Shown in pieces: positions 36,844-44,775 of a stretch of 64,000 nucleotides of DNA; position 1 is the stretch's first letter; the number at the start of each line of letters is the position of its first letter. The position numbers were made by a program, and so were the translations under genes. The DNA lies in assembly GCA_947503145.1 (NCBI GenBank), contig CANNCP010000009.1, forward strand, positions 62,001 through 126,000, given 5' to 3'. Under the pieces are notes generated by a model that was given only the letters and a program-made list of their open reading frames with translations, ran no database searches and was not told the origin of the DNA. This stretch comes from an uncultured Roseovarius sp. GTDB taxonomy: Bacteria; Pseudomonadota; Alphaproteobacteria; Rhodobacterales; Rhodobacteraceae.

Positions 36844-37413
36844 ATGTTGGTAGGTTATGCGAGAACTTCGACGCTGGAGCAGGATGCAGGGCTTGAGGCT
36901 CAGGTGCGGGACTTGAAGGCACTTGGCTGTGAGGAACTGTATCAAGAGCAGGTTTCATCTGTAGGTGAACGCCAGCAGTTGGATGCCGCTATCAGGTCGC
37001 TTAGGTCAGGTGACAAGTTGGTTGTCTGCAAGTTGGATCGTCTCGCAAGGTCTGTGCGTCACCTTGGGGAACTTTTGGAAGAGCTAGAGGCCAAGGGCGC
37101 TGGTGTGGTTATCCTGTCTATGGGCGGTCAGCAGGTTGACACTACTACAGCCACGGGACGAATGATGCTCAACGTCATGGCTTCTGTTGCACAGTTCGAG
37201 CGTGAGATGATGCTTGAACGCCAGAAGGAAGGCATTGCCAAGGCCAAGGCTGAAGGGAAGTACACAGGGCGCAAACCTACAGCCATGGCCAAGAGCGATG
37301 CTGCCCTGTCACTGCTCAAGTCCGGTATGAGCAAGGCCAAGATTTGTGAGCAACTGGGGATCAGCAGGGCCAGCCTGTACCGTATCCTTGGATCAGCTAA
37401 AGACCCTGTCTAA
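36844..37413 (+). CDS. Serine recombinase, resolvase/invertase family
   Basis: This 189-residue small serine recombinase starts MLVGYARTST, with the nucleophile Ser9. The catalytic domain continues with DKLVVCKLDRLARSVRHL and TGRMMLNVMASVAQFERE. The C-terminal helix-turn-helix is KAKICEQLGISRASLYRIL (about residues 161-179). Length and layout match Tn3-type resolvases and DNA invertases. In the island it may resolve dimers of an excised circle or belong to a former transposon; no Tn3-like transposase or inverted ends are seen. It is convergent with the lipoprotein gene. Confidence 0.93.
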   Translation: MLVGYARTSTLEQDAGLEAQVRDLKALGCEELYQEQVSSVGERQQLDAAIRSLRSGDKLVVCKLDRLARSVRHLGELLEELEAKGAGVVILSMGGQQVDTTTATGRMMLNVMASVAQFEREMMLERQKEGIAKAKAEGKYTGRKPTAMAKSDAALSLLKSGMSKAKICEQLGISRASLYRILGSAKDPV

Positions 37414-37558
37414 AAACGGTGGAACCTTCCAGATTCTTAGACTGGGGGCTTTCACTAGCCGCGCCACCTGCCCTGTTCCCTAGGAAAAAAACTCAGGGCA
37501 TTGTTTCGGCTCAACAGCCGACTCAGAGTCCTCACAAACTTCTCAACCTAGGCAGAAC

Positions 37559-37963
37559 TTACTGATTAAAAATCCCTGTCCTAGATTCGACTTTAGACTC
37601 TGTCATTGAGTACCTTTTCACTACGTTATTTCGGTCAAATAGGATAATGAGGCGCTTCTCTGTTCCTTTGGCCGTTCCACCGAACATTCCGACATATGGA
37701 ATAAAGTTCTCAGCACCCGCTTGCATATTTGACAACGAGAATGTCCAAACCTCTTCAGCATTATCGTTAAAGGTAGTACTGATCGGTGCGCCAAAATTTT
37801 GTTGGACTTGCGCCTTTGTTGTCTTTCCTTCGGTAAGCTTCGCGCCAATCGATGCCTGTGTTTCGTCTTTTAGGGTTTGGTTTCCAGAAGAAGCGCAGCC
37901 TGCCAATGCAGTCATCCCGCAAATCATAATCGTGACCGCCGTAAATTTCATCATTTTTCTCAT
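37559..37963 (-). CDS. BamE/SmpA-like lipoprotein
   Basis: This protein of about 134 residues starts MRKMMKFTAV at 37963; an upstream ATG at 37987 would put acidic residues in the signal peptide. A lipoprotein signal ends in LAGC, so the mature protein is lipidated on that cysteine. The mature part has the SmpA/OmlA pattern, with LTEGKTTKAQVQQNFGAP followed by EEVWTFS, as in BamE-type and DUF-like small outer-membrane proteins. In this element it may change the cell surface, for example for phage exclusion, but that is speculation. It follows the zinc-ribbon/YbjQ gene by 16 bp, so the two are probably one transcript. Confidence 0.82.
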   Translation of the reverse strand: MRKMMKFTAVTIMICGMTALAGCASSGNQTLKDETQASIGAKLTEGKTTKAQVQQNFGAPISTTFNDNAEEVWTFSLSNMQAGAENFIPYVGMFGGTAKGTEKRLIILFDRNNVVKRYSMTESKVESRTGIFNQ

Positions 37964-37979
37964 CTCATCGGTTGTTAAT

Positions 37980-38462
37980 TCAGCCATCCAAACGAACAGC
38001 AGTCCCTGAAGCCACCAGCATCACCATACTCCCGGCGGCGCTGAGTTCAACATAGTCCAAATCCACGCCTACAACGGCATTGGCCCCAACAGCATGGGCT
38101 TCTTTTTTGAGTTCGTAAAGGGCAGTTCGCCTAGCGTCCCGCATGGTCTTCTGCACAGCCTCAGAGCGCCCGCCTATCACATCCCGAACCCCCGCGAACA
38201 AATCCTTGAAGATGTTCATACCAAAGGCGCACTCAGCAGTGACAATCTCGATTCGCTCTGTGATGGGTAGGTTCGGGGCTGTTTCGGTTGTTAGGAGTAT
38301 GGCTTCTATCGCAGCATCACGTTCGAAACGCTGTTGTAGTTCTCGCTGAACCTCAGGGCTGCTATCTTCTACCATTTCTAGGTATCTGCACTGGGTGCAG
38401 AGGCCACCAATGCCCCCTTCGAGAAAGCCGAATTTCTTCCCGCACTTTGAGCAATTTGCCAT
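37980..38462 (-). CDS. Second zinc-ribbon and YbjQ-like domain protein
   Basis: This 160-residue protein starts MANCSKCGKKFG at 38462, with AAAGGAG 6 bp upstream. Two CxxC pairs (residues 4-7 and about 22-25) form a zinc knuckle. A short charged linker follows, then a YbjQ/DUF74-like domain with IEIVTAECAFGMNIFKD and AVGANAVVGVDLDYVE. Compared with its paralogue at 36056-36556 it has almost no coiled coil and an insertion after the first strand (about 15 residues more). It leads a two-gene unit with the BamE-like lipoprotein. Function is unknown. Confidence 0.78.
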   Translation of the reverse strand: MANCSKCGKKFGFLEGGIGGLCTQCRYLEMVEDSSPEVQRELQQRFERDAAIEAILLTTETAPNLPITERIEIVTAECAFGMNIFKDLFAGVRDVIGGRSEAVQKTMRDARRTALYELKKEAHAVGANAVVGVDLDYVELSAAGSMVMLVASGTAVRLDG

Positions 38463-38533
38463 CGAACGCTCCTTTTCGGCGCAAGCTGTCATGGAAATCG
38501 GGAACTGGCAACCGCTTCAGTCGCTATCTCAAG

Positions 38534-38566
38534 TTGGCACACATTTTGGCACACATTGGCACACAT
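38534..38566. repeat. Three direct repeats matching the integrase start region
   Basis: TTGGCACACAT occurs at 38534, 38546 and 38556. The first ten bases also occur once at 32595, over the integrase start codon. The three copies lie 130-160 bp inside attR and have the same orientation as the left copy. They are candidate arm-type binding sites for the integrase or an excision factor. Confidence 0.7.
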
Positions 38567-38695
38567 CTTGCCATTTCCAGCCTAACACTGCTAATAGGGA
38601 AGTGGACGCAATGGGATGATGGTAGACGCCGCAAAGGCATGAGAAATCTATGATTTTTAATGACTTGAAGGTGAAACGCGATAGCGTATCGCCTA

Positions 38696-38754
38696 AGCGT
38701 TGAGGTCGCTGTGGGGTAACACCCGTGAGAGTTCGAGTCTCTCCGACCGCACCA
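38696..38754 (+). repeat. Right attachment repeat (attR), partial tRNA-Leu copy
   Basis: This is an exact 59-bp copy of the 3' part of tRNA-Leu (32481-32539). The 5' acceptor arm and D arm are missing, so it is not a functional tRNA. Chromosomal sequence resumes after it, with a small palindrome ATTACA-TG-TGTAAT at 38756-38769. Confidence 0.95.
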
Positions 38755-39102
38755 AATTACATGTGTAATATCCTGAAGTTATTGGCGATAGTCTTTCACA
38801 CATCGCCTTTGCCCCCACTCCTGCACCCCCGAGGTCGTCACCAAAGGCGGCGGCGGCATCTTTCCCGCCCTCTACCAGTTCCGGGTTGTGTTCTTGTGAA
38901 TCGACAGCATGTGTGCGACAGCCCCGCCTGCTCATGCTCGGAAAATCGCTGATTGATACATTTCAGTGTACAGGGGCGGTTTGAATTGCCAGTGCAAAGC
39001 CCTAGACTCATCCGCTACGACAAAGGGCAGTGACACCGGTGATCCGACCTGGCATTCAAGCGCCGATCACCCATAGACAAAGATGCGGAGCAGGACCGAA
39101 AA
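38755..39102. other. 348-bp stretch between attR and tamA
   Basis: No gene can be supported. It begins with a 14-bp palindrome that may once have ended the tRNA-Leu transcript. Short GC-rich open frames in the middle (around 38820-38940) have no recognisable domain. The tamA promoter should lie in the last 150 bp. Confidence 0.5.
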
Positions 39103-40923
39103 GTGGCCGAACGACGCCGAAAAGCATGCCGAGAAGCTCTGCGTGTCCTGCTGTTCTTGGCGGGGCCCATAAGTGTGCCGTCAGGCGTTCTGGCGCTGGA
39201 GGTGCAGATATCCACCCCCGGTGAAAATCCTGCACTGAACGAGACACTGGGCGCCGCGTCGCTGCTGATGGCGTTGCAGGCGCGCAAGGATCCGGCGACG
39301 CAGGATGTGGTGGCGACCGCGCGGGCAGACTATCAGCGGTTGCTGACGGCGCTTTACGAGCAGGCGTATTATGCCCCGGTGATCAACATTACGCTCGACG
39401 GTCGCGAGGCGGCGGGATTGTCGCCGGTCGCACAATTGGGCGAGGTGAGGCGCGCGGTTATCCGGGTCCAGCCCGGCCCGCTCTTTCGCTTTGGCGATCT
39501 GCGCATTGCACCCCTGGCACCCCGCACGCAGTTGCCCCAGGGATTTGTCTCTGGTCAGGTGGCCGAAGTCGACGTGCTGAGAGACACCGCCGAGGCAGGG
39601 GTGGACAGATGGCGGGCCACCGGGCACGCCAAGGCTGCGGTAGGTGCGCAGCAGATCAGCGCGCTCCACGATCGCGCGCGCATCGACGCCGCGATCACAC
39701 TGGCCCCCGGCCCACTGTTGCGCTTTGGTGATCTGTTGGTCACCGGAAACGAGGACGTGCGCACCAAGCGGATCAAGGAAATCGCGGGTCTGCCGAAAGG
39801 CGAGATTTATTCACCCGAGACACTGGATCGTGCCACCGAACGGTTGCGGCGCAGCGGGGCATTCAATGTCGTGACCCTGAGCGAGGCCGATGAGGTCGGG
39901 CCGGACGATACGCTCGATATCACCGCGCAGATCACCGAGGCGCCGCCGCGCCGGTTCAGCTTTGGCGCGGAGTTGTCTTCGCTCGAAGGGTTGGGCCTGT
40001 CCGCGATGTGGATGCATCGCAACCTCTTTGGCGGGGCAGAGCGGCTGCGAGTGGATGGCGAAATCGGCGGACTCGGTGGCGACAGCGGCGGGATAGATTA
40101 CCGTCTGGGCGCGCGGTTCGAGCGGCCTGCGACGTTCCAGTCGGACATGGATTTCTACCTGGATTTCGAGTTCGAGGAACTGGACGAGCCTGCATTCAGC
40201 GCGACCACCTTCGCACTGGAGAGCGGGATCGTGCATTACGCCTCTGAACACCGCGAGTTTTCCTACGGGTTGGGCTATCGGGTCTCGGAAACCGTGGATG
40301 CCTTCGGTACGGGGTCCTACTCGATCTTTACGTTACCGCTGAGCGCCCGGTACGACTATCGCAACGACAAACTCAACGCGACGTCGGGTTACTTCGCCGA
40401 GGCCAGTGTCATGCCGTTCGTCGATCTTTACGGCACCAAGGACGGGGTCCGCAGCAAGCTCGACCTGCGCGGCTACTACAGTGTCGGGCCCGAAGAGCGG
40501 CTGACTTTTGCGGTGCGCGGTCAGATGGGATCGCTGATTGGCCCCAATCTGGCCGAGGCACCTGCCGATTTCCTCTATTACTCGGGCGGTGGCGGCACGG
40601 TGCGCGGGCAGGGCTATCAGTCACTGGGTGTCGATCTGGGCGGCGGCAACATGACCGGCGGCCGGTCGTTCCTGGGGCTTTCGGGCGAATTGCGGGTCAA
40701 GACCACCGAAAAGATCAGCCTCGTTGGATTCTATGATACCGGCTATATCGGTTCCGAAGGGTTCCCCGATGGCAGTTCCGGCAAATGGCACAGCGGCGCC
40801 GGTGTCGGTGTGCGCTATGACACCGGGATCGGGCCTGTGCGTCTGGATGTGGCGGTGCCCATGGACGGGCCGGGCAGCAATTCGGGCTTTGAAGTCTACA
40901 TCGGTATAGGGCAGGCGTTTTGA
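39103..40923 (+). CDS. tamA: Translocation and assembly module outer-membrane protein TamA
   Basis: This 606-residue Omp85-family protein starts with GTG at 39103 behind AGGA. A signal peptide is followed by POTRA domains (about residues 30-270; typical pieces LRFGDLLVTGNEDVRTKRIKE shortened to its core LVTGN, and PKGEIYSPETLDRATERL). A 16-strand barrel with the usual motif GGGTVRGQGYQSLG near residue 496 follows, and the protein ends in phenylalanine as expected. TamA works with TamB to insert proteins into, or carry lipids to, the outer membrane. The stop overlaps the tamB start (TTGA). Confidence 0.94.
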   Translation: MAERRRKACREALRVLLFLAGPISVPSGVLALEVQISTPGENPALNETLGAASLLMALQARKDPATQDVVATARADYQRLLTALYEQAYYAPVINITLDGREAAGLSPVAQLGEVRRAVIRVQPGPLFRFGDLRIAPLAPRTQLPQGFVSGQVAEVDVLRDTAEAGVDRWRATGHAKAAVGAQQISALHDRARIDAAITLAPGPLLRFGDLLVTGNEDVRTKRIKEIAGLPKGEIYSPETLDRATERLRRSGAFNVVTLSEADEVGPDDTLDITAQITEAPPRRFSFGAELSSLEGLGLSAMWMHRNLFGGAERLRVDGEIGGLGGDSGGIDYRLGARFERPATFQSDMDFYLDFEFEELDEPAFSATTFALESGIVHYASEHREFSYGLGYRVSETVDAFGTGSYSIFTLPLSARYDYRNDKLNATSGYFAEASVMPFVDLYGTKDGVRSKLDLRGYYSVGPEERLTFAVRGQMGSLIGPNLAEAPADFLYYSGGGGTVRGQGYQSLGVDLGGGNMTGGRSFLGLSGELRVKTTEKISLVGFYDTGYIGSEGFPDGSSGKWHSGAGVGVRYDTGIGPVRLDVAVPMDGPGSNSGFEVYIGIGQAF

Positions 40924-43900
40924 CCTGGCTGCGCCTCATACTGGTCGCGCTGGCCCTCTGCCTGCCCGGTGCCGTGTTGGCGCAGGATGGCGCTGATGAC
41001 AAAGGCTATCTGACCCGCCTGCTACAGGACAGTCTGGGCGGCGAGGGACGCGTGGTCGACATCACCGGGTTTCGCGGCGCGCTAAGCAGCGAGGCGACAA
41101 TCGACAAGGTTACCGTGGCGGACGAGGCCGGTATCTGGTTGACGATGACCGACCTCACGCTGCAGTGGACCCGTTCGGCGCTGTTGCGCGGTGAATTCGA
41201 CGTGCAGACCCTGAGTGCGAAAAAGATCACGCTGACCCGCGCGCCCAAGGAAAAGGACGATGGCCTGCCCAGCCCCGAGGCACAGCCGTTTTCGCTGCCC
41301 GAGCTTCCGGTGTCGATCAAGCTCGATACGCTCAAGGTGGACGAGATCACGATCGGTGCGCCACTGCTGGGCGAGGAACTGCGCCTGTCGCTCAAGGCGT
41401 CAGCGGCGCTGGCGGGAGGCGATGCGTCGGTGGACCTGTCAGCCCGCAGGCTTGATGACAAGCGCGGCACCTTTGACATCAAGGCAAGCTTCGTGGAGGT
41501 CAGCCAGATGCTGGACCTTGATCTGGCGCTGAGTGATGCAGCGGATGGGGTCGTGGTACGCTTGCTCGATCTGCCGGGAAAACCCAGTGTCGATATGACC
41601 ATTCAGGGCAACGGGCCGCTGGATGACTTCACCTCCGACATCGTGCTGAAGACCGACGGCCAGACGCGTCTGGCAGGTCAGGTCTCACTGGGCGCGGCCA
41701 AGGCTCGGGCAGGCGGCGACGACCCCGCGCGGCGATTCACCGCCGATCTGGGCGGTGATGTTACTGCGTTATTTGCGCCGAAATACCGCCCGTTCTTTGG
41801 CGATGACGTCGCATTGCGCGTGGCCGGACTGCGCGAGCCGGACGGCGCCCTGACGCTGAGCGACTTGCGGCTGACGGCGCAAGAAGTGACGCTGACCGGC
41901 GGGCTTGCTCTTAATGCCGAGCAATGGCCGACGCAGATCGCGCTGGAGGTCGAGATGGGCGGGCGCGGCGCCACCATGCTGCCAATTCCCGGTCCGCCGA
42001 CCAAGGTGGGCCGCGCCGCGCTGAACATCAGCTATGCCGCCGATCAGTCCAATGAGTGGACGGCCCGTTTTGACATCACCGAGATGGAGCGCGCGGGCGT
42101 CGGCATCGGCACGCTGCAATTGTCGGCAGGTGGTGTGCTGGAGGGCGACGTGGGCGCGCTGGGCCGCGTGACCGCCGATGTGCGTTTCGCCGCCGAAGAA
42201 TTGTCGTTGGCCGATCCCGCATTGGCCGAGGTCGTGGGGCGCGACGTGGCGGGTGCGTTCCGCATGGCCTACCTTGAGGGCGAGCCGCTGAAGCTGAGCG
42301 ATCTCGATCTGCGCAGCGCGTCCGCACAACTGACCGGCGCGGCAGAGGTCGATGCGCTGCAAAGCGGGTTCAAGACCGATCTTGAGGCGGAACTCATCAC
42401 CCGTGACCTGTCCAAATTCTCGCGCCTCGCCAACCGGCCACTGAGCGGCGCGGCGAAACTCGGGCTAAACGGCACTGTGGCGCTGGGCGGGCAGTTCGAC
42501 CTGACCGTGAAGGGCACAGCAACCGATCTGGGGCTGGATCAGGCACAGGCCGACACCCTGCTGCGTGGCAAGACCGAGTTGAACATCACGGCCCGGCGCG
42601 GGGCACAAGGCATCGTGCTGGAACGCGCCGAGATCGCCAACGACCAACTGACGCTTACGGCGAATGGCCGGTTCGCCACCGACAATTCCGAGGCATCCTA
42701 TGCGCTGCGCCTTGCGGAATTCAGCAAGATCGAGCCACGCCTGCCCGGCCCGCTAACGGTGCATGGTAACGCGGTTCAGGATGCTGTCGGCTGGCGCGTC
42801 GATCTGACAGCAGCCGGGCCGCTTGATGCGCGCGCCAAGATCGCAGGGCTGGTGACCGGCCCCGATGCGCGCATCCGGTTCGATGCTGGCCTGCCGGATA
42901 TCAGCCCGCTTGTCGCGGGTCATTCTGGCGCGGTGGCGCTGAACGGCACGCTGGCGCAATCACCCGAGGGTTGGCTGGTCGACACCGATCTCAGCGGCCT
43001 CTACGGGCTGACGGCCGAGGTTGAGGGGCGTGTGACCGGCAAGGGGGCGAATGTCCGCTATGATGCGCGGCTGCCGGACGTGCGCCCGCTGGTGCCCGGC
43101 TATTCCGGTCCGCTGGCGATGACCGGTACGCTGGCAGAGACCCCCGAGGGCTGGCTGATCGACACCGATCTTAGCGGCCCCTACGGGTTGACTGCCGATG
43201 TCGAAGGCACGCTGACGGGCGCGGCGCCCGCGTTCCGCTATGTCGCGCGCCTGCCCGATATCCGCCCCTTCGTGCCGGAGATTGCCGGCGCGCTCACGCT
43301 AGACGGCACTGCACAGCAGGCCGGGGACGTCTGGCAAATCAACACCGCGCTGACCGGGCCGGGCGGCACCAATGCCAATGTCGCGGGCACCATTGCCAGT
43401 GGCAACCGAATGAACCTGACCGCGCGGGGATCGGTGCCTCTGGGCCTGAGCGAGCCATTCCTGCGTCCGCGCAGCCTGCAGGGGCAGGCAAGCTTTGATC
43501 TGTCGCTCAATGGTGCGCCCGGTCTTGATGCGCTGTCCGGCACGATCAGCACCAGCGGCGCACGCATTTCCGCGCCGATATATTTGATCGCGCTGACCGG
43601 GGTCGACGCACGCGCCGAGATCACCGGTGGGCGCGCTGACCTGTCGCTCAGTGCCAACGTCTCGAACGGAGGTCGCCTTTCTATCAATGGCCCGGTGCAG
43701 TTGACCGGCGCGATGTCCGCCGACCTGCGCGCGTCGCTGGCCGATGTGGTCGTGACCGACTCGCTGATCTATCACACGCGGGTGTCTGGCACTTTGGGCG
43801 TCAACGGCCCGCTTCAGGGGGGCGCGCGCATCGCCGGGCAATTGAGCCTGGGCAAGACCAGTATCAGCATCCCCTCGACCGGGATCACAAGCTTTGGCTC

Positions 43901-44702
43901 TCTGCCGCCAATCACGCATGTCAACGCGCCTGCCGCCGTGCGCGCGACGCAGGAGCGCGCCGGTATCGGTCCGGGTTCGGGCGATGAGGCTGATAGCCTG
44001 GGGCGGGCCTATCCGCTGGATGTGACGATCTCTGCCCCATCGCGCATCTTTGTGCGCGGGCGCGGAATCGATGCGGAACTGGGCGGCGAACTGCGCCTGA
44101 CCGGCACCACCTCCGATATCATCTCGGCGGGGCGTTTCGATCTGGTGCGTGGGCGGCTCGATGTTCTGGAAAAGCGCTTCGATCTGGATGAAGGCCGCGT
44201 GCTGCTGCAAGGGGATTTCGATCCTTATCTGCGGTTCGTTGCCCGGACCGATACCGGCAACGGCACCGCCAGCGTGACCATCGAAGGTCCGGCATCCTCC
44301 CCCGAGGTCAGTTTCAGCTCGGTGCCCGACGCGCCGCAAGATGAGGTGCTGTCGCAGATTTTCTTCCGCCGTGGTCTGACCGAGCTTTCGCCGTTGCAGG
44401 CCGCACAGCTGGCCAGCGCGGTCGCGACGCTCGCGGGCAAGGGCGGCGAGGGTGTCGTCAGCCGCTTGCGGCGCACGATCGGGCTGGATGATCTCGACAT
44501 CACATCGGACGAAGAGGGCAATACCGGCCTGCGGGCGGGCAAATACATCTCGGACAATGTGTATACCGATGTCACTACCTCCAGTGGTGGCGGTGGCGCG
44601 ATTTCGCTTAATATCGATCTCAGTAAATCCGTGACCGCGCGTGGCTCTGTGGACAGCGAGAATGAAAGCAAGCTGGGTATCTTTTTCGAGAAGGATTACT
44701 GA
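40920..44702 (+). CDS. tamB: Translocation and assembly module inner-membrane protein TamB
   Basis: This 1,260-residue protein is of the AsmA-like/DUF490 family and spans the periplasm as a long beta groove. The TTG start overlaps the tamA stop, and a signal/anchor segment (LRLILVALALCLPGAVLA) follows. The C-terminal DUF490 domain includes RLDVLEKRFDLDEGRVLLQG and the ending KLGIFFEKDY. A central part contains 60-residue repeats. TamB cooperates with TamA encoded immediately upstream and probably transfers phospholipids or assists protein insertion. Confidence 0.93.
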   Translation: MTWLRLILVALALCLPGAVLAQDGADDKGYLTRLLQDSLGGEGRVVDITGFRGALSSEATIDKVTVADEAGIWLTMTDLTLQWTRSALLRGEFDVQTLSAKKITLTRAPKEKDDGLPSPEAQPFSLPELPVSIKLDTLKVDEITIGAPLLGEELRLSLKASAALAGGDASVDLSARRLDDKRGTFDIKASFVEVSQMLDLDLALSDAADGVVVRLLDLPGKPSVDMTIQGNGPLDDFTSDIVLKTDGQTRLAGQVSLGAAKARAGGDDPARRFTADLGGDVTALFAPKYRPFFGDDVALRVAGLREPDGALTLSDLRLTAQEVTLTGGLALNAEQWPTQIALEVEMGGRGATMLPIPGPPTKVGRAALNISYAADQSNEWTARFDITEMERAGVGIGTLQLSAGGVLEGDVGALGRVTADVRFAAEELSLADPALAEVVGRDVAGAFRMAYLEGEPLKLSDLDLRSASAQLTGAAEVDALQSGFKTDLEAELITRDLSKFSRLANRPLSGAAKLGLNGTVALGGQFDLTVKGTATDLGLDQAQADTLLRGKTELNITARRGAQGIVLERAEIANDQLTLTANGRFATDNSEASYALRLAEFSKIEPRLPGPLTVHGNAVQDAVGWRVDLTAAGPLDARAKIAGLVTGPDARIRFDAGLPDISPLVAGHSGAVALNGTLAQSPEGWLVDTDLSGLYGLTAEVEGRVTGKGANVRYDARLPDVRPLVPGYSGPLAMTGTLAETPEGWLIDTDLSGPYGLTADVEGTLTGAAPAFRYVARLPDIRPFVPEIAGALTLDGTAQQAGDVWQINTALTGPGGTNANVAGTIASGNRMNLTARGSVPLGLSEPFLRPRSLQGQASFDLSLNGAPGLDALSGTISTSGARISAPIYLIALTGVDARAEITGGRADLSLSANVSNGGRLSINGPVQLTGAMSADLRASLADVVVTDSLIYHTRVSGTLGVNGPLQGGARIAGQLSLGKTSISIPSTGITSFGSLPPITHVNAPAAVRATQERAGIGPGSGDEADSLGRAYPLDVTISAPSRIFVRGRGIDAELGGELRLTGTTSDIISAGRFDLVRGRLDVLEKRFDLDEGRVLLQGDFDPYLRFVARTDTGNGTASVTIEGPASSPEVSFSSVPDAPQDEVLSQIFFRRGLTELSPLQAAQLASAVATLAGKGGEGVVSRLRRTIGLDDLDITSDEEGNTGLRAGKYISDNVYTDVTTSSGGGGAISLNIDLSKSVTARGSVDSENESKLGIFFEKDY
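42891..43410 (+). repeat. 180-bp internal repeats in tamB
   Basis: Three units begin at 42891, 43071 and 43251 with LPDISPLV, LPDVRPLV and LPDIRPFV. The first two are full 60-residue units with near-identical segments (DTDLSGLYGLTAEVEG and DTDLSGPYGLTADVEG); the third diverges after about 35 residues. The exact 180-bp period indicates in-frame duplication. Confidence 0.9.
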
Positions 44703-44775
44703 CCCCGGTCCGGGCATTTATGGCCCAGCGGCGCTGCGCGTGGCATGCTGAACCAAAAAAAGTGGAGATGCGCCC

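Larger units (their letters stand above)
32540..38754. mobile_element. Integrative element in tRNA-Leu (6,215 bp)
   Basis: The element lies between two identical 59-bp copies of the tRNA-Leu 3' part. It encodes a tyrosine integrase beside the intact tRNA, a palm-like putative polymerase, two zinc-ribbon/YbjQ-like proteins, a serine resolvase and a BamE-like lipoprotein. Its composition is more AT-rich than the flanks. No structural phage genes, conjugation genes or known toxin, restriction or CRISPR genes are seen. It may be a satellite, a mini-integrative plasmid or a decayed larger element. Confidence 0.92.

Noticed and set aside
38534-38566. CRISPR array
   Set aside because: The repeat units are 11 bp with no spacers, and no cas genes are present in the window.
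38288-38653. Plus-strand frame near the right end of the island
   Set aside because: It runs antisense over the second zinc-ribbon/YbjQ gene and through the direct repeats.
38696-38754. A second tRNA-Leu gene
   Set aside because: Only the 3' 59 bases are present. There is no 5' acceptor arm or D arm, so it is an attachment repeat and not a tRNA gene.
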